Shown: positions 1 to 6,785, counted from the first letter of the stretch. The stretch: DNA of 6,893 nucleotides from CBDVBZ01 sp965372355 (GCA_965372355.1 CBDVBZ010000164.1:1-6893); one strand, 5' to 3'. Program-made: numbers and translations. Notes: a model not told the origin generated them from the letters alone.

Positions 1-13
1 TATGTTCTCCTTT
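1..13 (-). promoter_or_regulatory. Candidate ribosome binding site for a gene beyond the left edge
   Basis: On the minus strand the last bases of the window read AAAGGAG (13 to 7) followed by AACATA. This comes directly after the stop codon of the small exported protein. If the next two bases outside the window are TG, an ATG would start at position 1 with 5-base spacing. This is inference, since the gene itself cannot be seen. The alternative is that the motif is chance in a purine-rich stretch. Confidence 0.35.
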
Positions 14-16
14 CTC

Positions 17-466
17 TTATCCTGGAATTTTGAGGGATATCGGTGGGAACTTCAGACTAAACCCCAGCGGATAGAGAGTGTGCGAAAAGCTCCCGATGTC
101 TTCATGACGCAACCCGCCGCCCATCGAGACAAAGGGATAGTTGCCCGTATGACGGAATCTCTTCTGCCAGCTCACCAGTGCCTCCAGATCGGTCGCATCG
201 AGTGAGCTGACATGCCGGTACGCCCCGGCGAGCTCGACGCCGCCGACGCCACCAAGCGCGCTGTAGAAAAACCCGCCACGGAGAATCGCCGAGCCATTCG
301 TGATGCCCTCGGTCGTTGTCATTGCCGCGTCGACCCCGACTTCGATTGCGCCGGCCTCTATCGTCGGGGCCTGCCCGCTCTCGGCGTAGGCAGTGACCGG
401 TGCGACATATAGCAGAACGGCCAGACCGGCACCAATGAGCATCCTGTTTCTCACGATATGCATCAT
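17..466 (-). CDS. Small exported protein, possibly a short or truncated outer-membrane beta-barrel
   Basis: 149 aa protein of unknown function. I chose the ATG at 466 because AGGAG lies 8 bases upstream, while the ATG at 484 has no clear ribosome binding site. Residues 4-9 are basic (R6, R8), residues 10-25 are hydrophobic, and AYA (26-28) followed by ES is a good signal peptidase I site, so the product is probably exported. The mature part alternates short hydrophobic and polar stretches with many glycines (for example SAILRGGFFYSALGGVGG and YPFVSMGGGLRHEDIGSF), as in small outer-membrane beta-barrels. It ends soon after a YPLGFSL strand-like segment, which is short for such a barrel, so a C-terminal truncation or frameshift is possible. 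Both other frames contain stop codons just before the region where they would have to take over. It lies 22 bp behind the lipoprotein gene and probably shares its transcript. No enzyme motif is visible. Confidence 0.7.
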   Translation of the reverse strand: MMHIVRNRMLIGAGLAVLLYVAPVTAYAESGQAPTIEAGAIEVGVDAAMTTTEGITNGSAILRGGFFYSALGGVGGVELAGAYRHVSSLDATDLEALVSWQKRFRHTGNYPFVSMGGGLRHEDIGSFSHTLYPLGFSLKFPPISLKIPG

Positions 467-488
467 GTGCGGCACTCCTGACATGTGC

Positions 489-1529
489 TCACCGCCACGC
501 CCCGATGAGTTCGTTTTCAGCCGGCTTCCCCTTCGGCGTGTAGTCCTCGAGCTCTTCGGCTCTCGATCCGTTGGCCAGCCAATTCCACCAAAACACCCCG
601 CGAATCCAGGGTTTGTCGCCTGTCGCCTGTAGCGCGGCCCAATAGAGATCCGCCTGTTCTTCTAGATCCAGCGCCACCGACGAGCCGAAGTCGTACGGGT
701 GCATGCCGGCGCCGGCGACGCTGCGATAGCCGATCTCCGTCAGCAGGATGTCGCGCCGGGTGAGCTTGTGGAGCAGTTGGATCCGCTCGAGCCACGGCTG
801 CCACCCGCGCAGGATCTCAAAACGGTGCGCGTTGTTTCGCGTCGCCACCGGCGCGTAGAGGTTCACCCCGACGACATCGAGCGCATCCCAGAACGGGACC
901 CTGCGAGCCTCGTCCCACGACGCCGCGTAGACGAGTTCCCCGGAAAACCCATCTCTGACCCCCGCAATGATTTCCCGCCACTGTTGCTCGTGTTCGAGCG
1001 TACCCGCGAGTTCGGTGCCTACAACGAACTGATCGACGCCCAGGGCATCGGCGAACACCACCCAGAAGGATATGATCTTATTGTAGTTTTCAAACCACAG
1101 GTCGGGGTTCGACGGCGCGATCTTCCCTCGCCATTCCCCATCATACAAATCGATGTGGATCTTCAGAGATACACCGAGGTTTCGTGATTGTGCTCTTACA
1201 ATGATATCGCCGACCGATGTGGGCGTGGGCGTGAGCTGTGGGTCCACGCGCGGCTCGTTGTCGGCTGTGTTGCTCTGGTAAAGCGTGACCACGATCGGCA
1301 GGGCGTTGGCGCCGAGCAGCGCGATGTCATCGACGGCCGCAAGCGCCTGGGCGGATGAGTAACCGTCCGCCGTCCAGTCGGCGAGTGTGATACCACGGAC
1401 TGTCATTTGTGAGGCGTCGGCAGGTTCGGTGGGAAGCTCGCTGCAGCCTGGTGCGGCGATCGACGTCCAGGATACGACCAGAACCAGTGCAACACGGCCG
1501 AACAAGCCGTTCACGTGGTCATTCCGCAT
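489..1529 (-). CDS. Lipoprotein with GH113-like glycoside hydrolase TIM barrel
   Basis: 346 aa. Residues 10-25 form a hydrophobic signal segment ending in a lipobox-like A-P-G-C with the lipidated cysteine at C29, so the protein should be membrane-anchored outside the cytoplasm. The rest resembles clan GH-A TIM-barrel enzymes of the GH113 type, whose characterised members are beta-mannanases. VRGITLADW (44-52) is the first strand, SLKIHIDLYDGEWRG (121-135) the substrate-side strand, VVGTELAG places the likely acid/base at E173, GVNLYAP is at 221-227, and LLTEIGYRS places the likely nucleophile at E265. The WWNW segment (314-317) and the closing YTPKGKPAE (330-338) are also typical. Both catalytic glutamates are present, so an active enzyme is plausible; the substrate cannot be named. 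The start ATG lies inside the end of the phosphatase gene (11-bp overlap) behind only a weak AGCGAG, which points to translational coupling. Confidence 0.85.
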   Translation of the reverse strand: MRNDHVNGLFGRVALVLVVSWTSIAAPGCSELPTEPADASQMTVRGITLADWTADGYSSAQALAAVDDIALLGANALPIVVTLYQSNTADNEPRVDPQLTPTPTSVGDIIVRAQSRNLGVSLKIHIDLYDGEWRGKIAPSNPDLWFENYNKIISFWVVFADALGVDQFVVGTELAGTLEHEQQWREIIAGVRDGFSGELVYAASWDEARRVPFWDALDVVGVNLYAPVATRNNAHRFEILRGWQPWLERIQLLHKLTRRDILLTEIGYRSVAGAGMHPYDFGSSVALDLEEQADLYWAALQATGDKPWIRGVFWWNWLANGSRAEELEDYTPKGKPAENELIGAWR

Positions 1530-2889
1530 CTCGCTTGATCACCACGAGCGTCAGATCATCAGCCTGGGGGGCAGCCCCGGCGTGGCGCCTGACCGCTTCG
1601 ATGATTTGGTTCGTGATGGCCTCTGCGGGCTCGTCCCTGTGTTCCGCGATGACCTCGGCGAGCCGCTTTTCGCCGAACTGGGCTTCGTTGGTGTCGAACG
1701 CCTCGGTGATGCCGTCCGAGAAAACGACGAGGAGATCTCCTGCATTCAGCTCCACCGTCTCCTGCTCGTACCTGAAATCCTCCACGACACCCAGAACGGT
1801 GCCACCTGTTTCGAGCCGATCCGACGACGCGTCCCTGCGCAAGAGGAACGGGTTCTCGTGACCGGCGTTCGAATATGTGAGGCTGTGGTTGGCAAAATCG
1901 AGTATGCCGTAGAACAGCGTGGCGAATTTCTCCGGATCGGTGCTCCGGTAGAGCAGCCGGTTCGAGCGGCCAATGCTCTCATTCGGTGTGGCATCGATCA
2001 GTGTCTGGCTGCGCAATGTCGCCTGCAGGTTCGCCATCAGAAGCGAGGCTCCCAACCCCTTGCCCGACACATCCCCGAGACACACGGCGAGTGTGTTCTC
2101 CTCCACCGGAATGAAATCGAAATAGTCGCCCCCCACCTGTTGTGCCGGAATGCTCGTGCCCGCAATGTCATAGTTCGGAATAGCCGGCGCTTTGTGGGGC
2201 AGGAGTTCCATCTGGATCACCGCTGCCAGCCGGACTTCCTCCTGCATTCTCAAGAGCTTCCGCTCTTCCTCGTACAACCGGGCATTCTCGATAACCTGCG
2301 CGGACTGCATGGCGATGATCGTGAGGAGCCGCTGATCCTCTTCCGTGAACTCGTGTTCGTCCTTCTTGTTGTATGCGGTCAGCACACCGATCAGTGCGGA
2401 TTTGACGATCAGCGGCACGCACAAAATCGAGGAAATCGACGGATCCCACGTAATACCCCGAAAACGCTCGTCGGTCCGTGGCGAATTCGACAACAGTGGG
2501 CGCTTGTTGAGATGCATCCAGCCGAGGAGGTTCTGGTTGAGATGAAACTGCTCGTGTTCGCTCGACGTGACCATCGCCCTCACCAGAGTCTTCATCGGCT
2601 CCCTGGACTGTTCGCTGACCAGCGTGATCACGGCCTGCTGGGCGTGGACGGCCTTGAGCGAGCGCCGGATGATCCGGTCCATGATCTTGTCGGTATTGCG
2701 CGACGCTCCGATCTCGCGCGCCAGCTCGTTGAGCATCGAAAGCTCTTCGAGTGCTCGCGTCAGACGGAGGTTCTCGAGCCGCAGGCCCTCGATCGTCTCC
2801 GTCCCCGACAATACCTTGGCTGGAGGCACACTCCCCGACTTCGAGGAGAACGCGCTCGAGATCTGATTAAAGAACCGTTTTTTTGCCAT
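1519..2889 (-). CDS. GAF domain SpoIIE/RsbU-type PP2C serine phosphatase
   Basis: 456 aa cytoplasmic protein without membrane segments. I start it at the ATG at 2889 (MAKKRFFNQ). The frame is open up to a TTG at 2985, but that TTG is the -35 box of a promoter and has no ribosome binding site. Residues about 30-60 look like a coiled coil (LRLENLRLTRALEELSML). A GAF sensor domain covers about 65-205, followed by a linker helix (ENARLYEEERKLLRMQEEV). The PPM/SpoIIE phosphatase domain covers about 220-453, with the metal-binding motifs VGGDYFD (252-258), DVSGKG (273-278), SDGITEA (391-397) and DD at 444-445 all intact. Family members dephosphorylate anti-anti-sigma factors (STAS domain) in partner-switching pathways. 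No STAS or anti-sigma kinase gene lies nearby, so its target is encoded elsewhere. It is the first gene of an apparent three-gene transcript with an envelope glycosidase and a small exported protein. The ligand of the GAF domain is unknown. Confidence 0.93.
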   Translation of the reverse strand: MAKKRFFNQISSAFSSKSGSVPPAKVLSGTETIEGLRLENLRLTRALEELSMLNELAREIGASRNTDKIMDRIIRRSLKAVHAQQAVITLVSEQSREPMKTLVRAMVTSSEHEQFHLNQNLLGWMHLNKRPLLSNSPRTDERFRGITWDPSISSILCVPLIVKSALIGVLTAYNKKDEHEFTEEDQRLLTIIAMQSAQVIENARLYEEERKLLRMQEEVRLAAVIQMELLPHKAPAIPNYDIAGTSIPAQQVGGDYFDFIPVEENTLAVCLGDVSGKGLGASLLMANLQATLRSQTLIDATPNESIGRSNRLLYRSTDPEKFATLFYGILDFANHSLTYSNAGHENPFLLRRDASSDRLETGGTVLGVVEDFRYEQETVELNAGDLLVVFSDGITEAFDTNEAQFGEKRLAEVIAEHRDEPAEAITNQIIEAVRRHAGAAPQADDLTLVVIKRDAE

Positions 2890-2955
2890 AGCTCTACACG
2901 CCGCTCTCGGCATCTGTGTGTCATATCGAGGCGAAAGCACAGTGGATGAATAACC

Positions 2956-2985
2956 ATCGTACTTTAGAACATTGAGATAAGTCAA
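2956..2985 (-). promoter_or_regulatory. Sigma70-type promoter of the phosphatase-lipoprotein operon
   Basis: Minus strand TTGACT (2985-2980; 5 of 6 consensus) is followed after 18 bases by TACGAT (2961-2956; 4 of 6). Transcription would begin near 2949, leaving a leader of about 60 bases before the ATG at 2889. The gap 2890-3060 between the two operons holds no other convincing element and no clear terminator for the cytochrome operon upstream, so some read-through is possible. Confidence 0.6.
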
Positions 2986-3060
2986 CGACCATGCATTTGG
3001 ACGCCGGTTTTGGCGCTGTCACAGTGGGAGGGTGCGTATATCACGCTATTTGACAATAGG

Positions 3061-4539
3061 TTACTTGCCAGATGATTTGAGGAATTCTCGCCGCAAATAT
3101 TCGTGCATTTCGTAATCGGCCGCCGTGGAGTCGGCCGTCTGGAGGTACGCATACGCATCCCGTGACTCGTAGGCTAGAATCGAGTGGCACATCGTGCAGT
3201 CGCTCGAGATCTCGTTGCCGTCAACATCGGTCAGGGCCGGGTTGTGGCACCGGAAACACCCCTCGTGTCCCATGAGACTGGGATACGTTCCCCAGGTGAT
3301 CTTCATCTGATGGTGGATGTTGCGGCGGTAGGTCTCTTGGAGCGTCGAGACCGCTTTGTCGATGGCCTCGGTCCGTGTTCGGGCGACCTCCGGGTAGTGG
3401 CGTTTGTAGAATCCGTGAAGCCGGTTTGCGATGGCGTTCATCGCCTGGTCCTGTCCGGCATAACCGGCCGTCAGCGCGGCGAGCGCCTCGCGTTTGATAA
3501 ACGGGAGTGACCGGTCGATCAAACCCATGGCGATTCGGCTGTCGATCGCATCGACCGGGTCTTCATAGATATGTGTGGCGCGATTATGGCAGTCAACGCA
3601 ATCAAGCGTTCGTGCTTCGGCCTCTGTGGCGGTGGTCGTGTCCGAGAGCTCGCGGTTGTAGAACCGATGATCGCTGCCGTCGGGTCTTCGCACTTCGACC
3701 CAGATCATTTCCTCCCGTTCGTCGCCGACCGATCCATAGCTCACCCGGTTCTTCTCTGCGATGTGCCAGTGGATACCGCCTTCTTCCCCGCCGGCGTCGA
3801 TCTTGAGACTCAGCGTGTTATAGAGGGGTGTCGAGTTCTCGTCTTTTTGAAAACGGGCGATGCTCTTGAGCTTCTGGCCATAGAACTTGTCCGGCCAGTG
3901 GCATTTCTCGCACGTCTCCCTCGATGGGCGAAGATCGCGGACGGGCGTCGGGATGGGACGCTCGAGAAGATCGAATGTCACCGAGATCATCTGACGCACA
4001 CCGCTTATCTTGCTGTCGATGTGGGCTTTTGTTCCCTCGCCAACATGGCAGGAGACGCACTTGACCCTCGCGTGTGACGACTGCTGATAGGTGACCCACT
4101 CGGGATTCATGACCTCGTGGCAGGCGGTGCCGCAGAACTGGGGCCCATCCATAAAAACGAGCATCCGCGTCGAGGCGAGTCCCAGAAAGGCGACGTTGAC
4201 CATCGTCAGAACAGCGATACCCATAAACACGCGCGAACCAAAGAACCCTCTCTCGGTCTGCGAGGCGAGAAACCGCTCGTTGAGGAGCTCGCGTGTTCTC
4301 TTGCCCGTGTCCCTCCGGGTCTTGCGCCAGCCGATTGGAATAAGAATCAGGCCGATAACAAAGATGGCCGGTAGCGTCATGTATGTGATCAGACCCACAT
4401 AGGCGTTGGCTACCAGGCCAGTAAGCCGGGCGAGCTCCAGCATGAGAAACACGACAAACGATGACGTCGTGAGCGCAACGCCCAACTGGCCAATCCAGTT
4501 GATCGACAGCGCGTGCACAAAGCGGAGGTATTTGTTCAA
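3061..4539 (-). CDS. NapC/NirT-type membrane hexahaem cytochrome c
   Basis: 492 aa. Three hydrophobic segments (about 18-38, 46-70 and 103-122) anchor the N-terminus, and the remainder is a periplasmic cytochrome. Haem motifs: CGTACH at 136-141 (CX3CH spacing), then CXXCH at 161, 210, 314, 428 and 448, giving six. The block from FCGTACHEVM through SSHARVKCVSCHVG to LRPSRETCEKCHWP is the conserved NapC/NirT-like core. Relatives exchange electrons between membrane quinones and periplasmic multihaem enzymes. Classical NapC/NrfH proteins are about 200 aa with four haems and one helix, so this is a larger form with a C-terminal extension carrying two or three more haems. The start is a TTG at 4539, 12 bp after the stop of the octahaem gene, with AGGGAAGG just upstream; no ATG near it fits better. 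The tight spacing says it is the electron partner of that enzyme. Confidence 0.9.
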   Translation of the reverse strand: MNKYLRFVHALSINWIGQLGVALTTSSFVVFLMLELARLTGLVANAYVGLITYMTLPAIFVIGLILIPIGWRKTRRDTGKRTRELLNERFLASQTERGFFGSRVFMGIAVLTMVNVAFLGLASTRMLVFMDGPQFCGTACHEVMNPEWVTYQQSSHARVKCVSCHVGEGTKAHIDSKISGVRQMISVTFDLLERPIPTPVRDLRPSRETCEKCHWPDKFYGQKLKSIARFQKDENSTPLYNTLSLKIDAGGEEGGIHWHIAEKNRVSYGSVGDEREEMIWVEVRRPDGSDHRFYNRELSDTTTATEAEARTLDCVDCHNRATHIYEDPVDAIDSRIAMGLIDRSLPFIKREALAALTAGYAGQDQAMNAIANRLHGFYKRHYPEVARTRTEAIDKAVSTLQETYRRNIHHQMKITWGTYPSLMGHEGCFRCHNPALTDVDGNEISSDCTMCHSILAYESRDAYAYLQTADSTAADYEMHEYLRREFLKSSGK

Positions 4540-4551
4540 CTCGCCTTCCCT

Positions 4552-5913
4552 CTACTGTTCTTCGATATACAACTTCTGGTAGATCTCTTGCATCTTGCCG
4601 CTTCGTATATCTTCCTTGAGCGACCCGGTCTCCGTCATGAGCCACGAGTGCATCTCATCTTGTTTTATGAGATTGTCGATCCACGCATCGACATCCGGAT
4701 CGTGAAACTTGCGCGCTTCGGGAAGCAACTTGAAATAGAAGTGCTGCGCGACCTCGTAGATACCGTGCCACCATGTATAGTCGGGCCCCATCATTGAGGC
4801 GCCGTGGCGGGCGCGCCGGCCCTCGTGGTGCCAGAGCTCCCAGTACGTCCACTCGATCTTGTTGCTGAAGTTGGCGGGGTTCTCGAGAAGCTTTTTCTCA
4901 CGGACGAGCTTGATGAGATCGGTCGACGGTTTTGCGAACTTCTCGTTGTAGAGTCGGACGACGGCGTCGAACTGGTAAAAATGCCCGTCGGCGAACGTCA
5001 TTCCATGACAGTTGACGCATACCTTCTTCATGTTCTCGCGTCTCGCCTGCCAGTTCTCCTTGTGTTTGGAGACCGGTGGGCGGAGCGTCCAGGCGATTCT
5101 CTGCCCCACATCGTGTGTCGCCTTGCTCGTCGGCGTGGCGGACATGTGGCAGGTCGCGCACGTCGGCGCCTCGAAATAGTCGATGCCGACCACCCACGCA
5201 TCGTCCTCGAGATTCATCTTTTCTTTGTTCGTGTAGTACGCGTTGCCGTGTTTGGATTCCTCGTAGACTTCCTTTTGCGGATGATCGGGGCCGAGATGGC
5301 ATTTCGAGCAGGCCTCGGGCTGGCGCGCCTGGGCCTTCGAGAAGGAATGCCGTGTGTGGCATGCGTTGCACGAGCCTTTGGAACCATCGGGGTTGAGCCG
5401 CCCGATCCCGGAGTTGGGCCAACTTTTTTGGGAAAGCATGTTCGGAGAATCCGGATCAATTCTCACCTTGCTACCGTGGCAGCTCTCGCATCCGGCTATA
5501 GCCACGGGTTCCCCGGCCGCCACGTGGGCGAGATAGGCATCCTTTGACTCTAGTATAAGCCCCGCGGTGGCGTGATAGGAGTTATCGACTTCTTCGGTCT
5601 CCCTCTCGTGACACTGTCCGCAGTCTTTGGGGGTCACTAGCGTCGCGATGATTGCGTCGTGATGCTCGAACGCGTCTGCGTCGGATTTGTCCGCGCCATG
5701 GCAATCGATGCATGTCACGTTGTGTGTGGCGTGCTGGCTCATGAACCACTGGTTGTAGAGCCCCGGCGATTTTTCTTTATGGCAGGTCATACACTTGCCG
5801 GCGGCCGGGTCTTTCTTCTGCGCTGTGGCTTGTTGCGCGGTTGTTGATATAAGAAAGACGGCCATGGCCAAACCGACGCACCCGCCCAGGCAAATCGAAC
5901 GTATTCTTGTCAT
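4552..5913 (-). CDS. Periplasmic octahaem cytochrome c of the hydroxylamine oxidoreductase (HAO) family
   Basis: 453 aa. The start is the ATG at 5913, with GGGGGAGA 7 bases upstream; an ATG at 5955 in the same frame lacks a ribosome binding site. Residues 7-24 form a signal peptide core, with likely cleavage after ATA near residue 31. Eight CXXCH motifs begin at residues 41, 68, 98, 142, 182, 202, 252 and 299. The region CNACHTRHSFS followed by CSKCHLGPDHPQKEVYEESKHG (residues 182-223) and the later DYTWWHGIYEVAQHFY are typical of the HAO branch of octahaem cytochromes. By analogy with HAO the fourth motif (C142-H146) would hold the catalytic haem. HAOs oxidise hydroxylamine or hydrazine; several short relatives instead reduce nitrite or hydroxylamine. 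There is no C-terminal membrane anchor, so it should be soluble in the periplasm and rely on the NapC-type protein encoded 12 bp downstream. Whether a catalytic cross-linking tyrosine is present cannot be decided by eye. Confidence 0.93.
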   Translation of the reverse strand: MTRIRSICLGGCVGLAMAVFLISTTAQQATAQKKDPAAGKCMTCHKEKSPGLYNQWFMSQHATHNVTCIDCHGADKSDADAFEHHDAIIATLVTPKDCGQCHERETEEVDNSYHATAGLILESKDAYLAHVAAGEPVAIAGCESCHGSKVRIDPDSPNMLSQKSWPNSGIGRLNPDGSKGSCNACHTRHSFSKAQARQPEACSKCHLGPDHPQKEVYEESKHGNAYYTNKEKMNLEDDAWVVGIDYFEAPTCATCHMSATPTSKATHDVGQRIAWTLRPPVSKHKENWQARRENMKKVCVNCHGMTFADGHFYQFDAVVRLYNEKFAKPSTDLIKLVREKKLLENPANFSNKIEWTYWELWHHEGRRARHGASMMGPDYTWWHGIYEVAQHFYFKLLPEARKFHDPDVDAWIDNLIKQDEMHSWLMTETGSLKEDIRSGKMQEIYQKLYIEEQ

Positions 5914-5920
5914 AATAGGC

Positions 5921-5928
5921 TCTCCCCC
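5921..5928 (-). promoter_or_regulatory. Ribosome binding site that sets the start of the octahaem cytochrome
   Basis: Minus strand GGGGGAGA lies 7 bases before the ATG at 5913. It decides the start against the in-frame ATG at 5955, and the resulting protein begins directly with a normal signal peptide (MTRIRS then a hydrophobic core). Confidence 0.75.
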
Positions 5929-5970
5929 GAGATAACCGGTTAACGCGACGTTCATATGTCATTGCGATCT

Positions 5971-6002
5971 CTTGATGCTTTTGATGCGGGCAGTGTATCA
6001 AG
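5971..6002. promoter_or_regulatory. Cluster of TTGAT half-sites in the cytochrome operon leader
   Basis: Plus strand TTGAT at 5972-5976 and again at 5981-5985 (4 bases between them), then ATCAA at 5997-6001. CTTGAT (5971-5976) and ATCAAG (5997-6002) form an inverted repeat. TTGAT/ATCAA is the half-site of CRP/FNR-type regulators, which often control anaerobic nitrogen respiration. The spacing is not the canonical TTGAT-N4-ATCAA, so this is a suggestion only. Confidence 0.25.
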
Positions 6003-6006
6003 TGCT

Positions 6007-6035
6007 CACACAACGATCGAGTTGAGCTTTGTCAA
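6007..6035 (-). promoter_or_regulatory. Candidate promoter of the cytochrome operon
   Basis: Minus strand TTGACA (6035-6030) matches the -35 consensus exactly. The hexamer 17 bases downstream (6012-6007, TGTGTG) is a poor -10 box, so an activator would be needed if this is the promoter. A TACACT further downstream, within 5990-6000, is an alternative -10 without a clear -35. The operon must start somewhere between the repeat array and 5928. Confidence 0.3.
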
Positions 6036-6092
6036 GTATGGGGCTTTTGGGCGTCGGGACGATGTTGTCTTCCGGCTGTGGTCTTTGCGGGG

Positions 6093-6520
6093 GTCTAAAG
6101 GTCAGAGGCCGCCGGGCCGCCGCCGTAGTCTAAAGGCCAGAAGGGCTGCGGTCTCGGCAACGGCAGTGTCGTCCCTGCGCCTCGTGTAGCCGGTCAGAGG
6201 CCGGTGCAGATTCGCCTGCGAACACGATCATCCCGCGTCTTGTGGTTGTCGCGGGTCAGAGACCGCTGCGGTCTCGGCGACGGCAGTGTCGTCCCTGCGC
6301 TTCGTGTAGTCGGTCAGAGGCCGGTGCAGATTCAGCGGCGGGCGGACTCGTCGCTGCGCCTCGTGTAGCCGGACATGGGCCACCGCGGTCTCGGCAACGG
6401 GCGGACTCGTCCCTGCACACGAGGTTTGCGGCGGGTCGTTCTCCGGCTCTCCCGCAAGAACACGTTTGGTGCATGGCGCGTTGCGTGCGGCGGGTCGTCT
6501 CGCGCCGCCGACGCTCCTTC
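6093..6520. repeat. Degenerate tandem repeat, about 60-bp unit with 120-bp higher-order period
   Basis: The clearest copies are 6145-6213 and 6265-6333, exactly 120 bp apart and differing at only 3 of 69 positions (6159, 6181, 6190 and their partners). Between them lies a more diverged copy: GGTCAGA-type cores start at 6100, 6192, 6254 and 6312, with related GGACATG at 6371 and GGTCGTT at 6434, most steps being 58-63 bp. Units alternate between one type carrying GCGGTCTCGG (6148, 6268, 6385) and one carrying GGTGCAGATTC (6203, 6323). The right part fades into GCGGCGGGTCGT at 6429 and 6487. GTCTAAAGG also occurs twice on the left (6093, 6128) with a 35-bp step. Frames across it give arginine-rich, low-complexity products without ribosome binding sites, so I regard it as noncoding. 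No transposase or known repeat family is recognisable. Confidence 0.8.
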
Positions 6521-6776
6521 GCTGGTGTTGTACGCCACCCGTGAGAGATCCTCACTTGCTCCCGCGCACACACGCCCTCACTTTGTTTGCGATTGTTGAA
6601 AATGGGCTTGACGGGTTTTTAGACGCATTTTGGATTTGTAGATGCGTATTGTGACAGGTACGCTTGTTCTATGATTGCTCGTTTCTGTGGCATCTTTACA
6701 GATAACGAATCATTTTCCGGCGCGCTTCGCTTTGTTCGTCTCTCTGGCGACATCTACAACGCTCCAAAACACCCCA
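6521..6776. other. Intergenic stretch without a recognisable gene
   Basis: AT content rises here relative to the repeat array. The only structure I see is a 6-bp inverted repeat, ACGCAT (6623-6628) and ATGCGT (6642-6647), with a 13-base loop and no T-run, so it is not a terminator; it could be an operator. A TTGACG at 6608 lacks a good -10 partner. A 37-codon frame from an ATG at 6671 has no ribosome binding site. Confidence 0.5.
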
Positions 6777-6785
6777 TGCTATAAT
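6777..6785 (+). promoter_or_regulatory. Extended -10 promoter of the plus-strand gene
   Basis: TGC directly followed by TATAAT (6780-6785) is a perfect extended -10 element. No good -35 box lies 16-18 bases upstream, which extended -10 promoters tolerate. Transcription would begin near 6792, about 75 bases before the ATG at 6868. Confidence 0.6.

Noticed and set aside
1387..2949. Long plus-strand frame of 520 codons
   Set aside because: It lies opposite the phosphatase, whose motifs are all intact on the minus strand; the plus-strand product has no recognisable domain and is a shadow of GC-rich codon use.
2890..2985. Extension of the phosphatase to the TTG at 2985
   Set aside because: No ribosome binding site there, the added residues have no domain character, and the TTG coincides with the -35 box of the likely promoter.
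3046..3059. CTATT-TGAC-AATAG inverted repeat just after the membrane cytochrome stop as a terminator
   Set aside because: Only a 5-bp AT-rich stem with no T-run on the minus strand.
4804..5547. Plus-strand frame of 247 codons opposite the octahaem cytochrome
   Set aside because: Antisense shadow; the eight haem motifs prove the minus-strand frame.
6093..6520. CRISPR array or integron attC array
   Set aside because: No short identical repeats with unique spacers, no cas or integrase gene, and the whole unit is repeated rather than a conserved repeat with variable inserts.
6242..6544. Open frames of about 100 codons on both strands across the repeat region
   Set aside because: Products are arginine- and serine-rich with no domain, no ribosome binding site, and simply follow the GC-rich repeats; several overlapping frames are open at once.
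6671..6784. 37-codon frame (MIARFCGIF...) ahead of the plus-strand gene
   Set aside because: No Shine-Dalgarno sequence, and its end overlaps the extended -10 promoter element.
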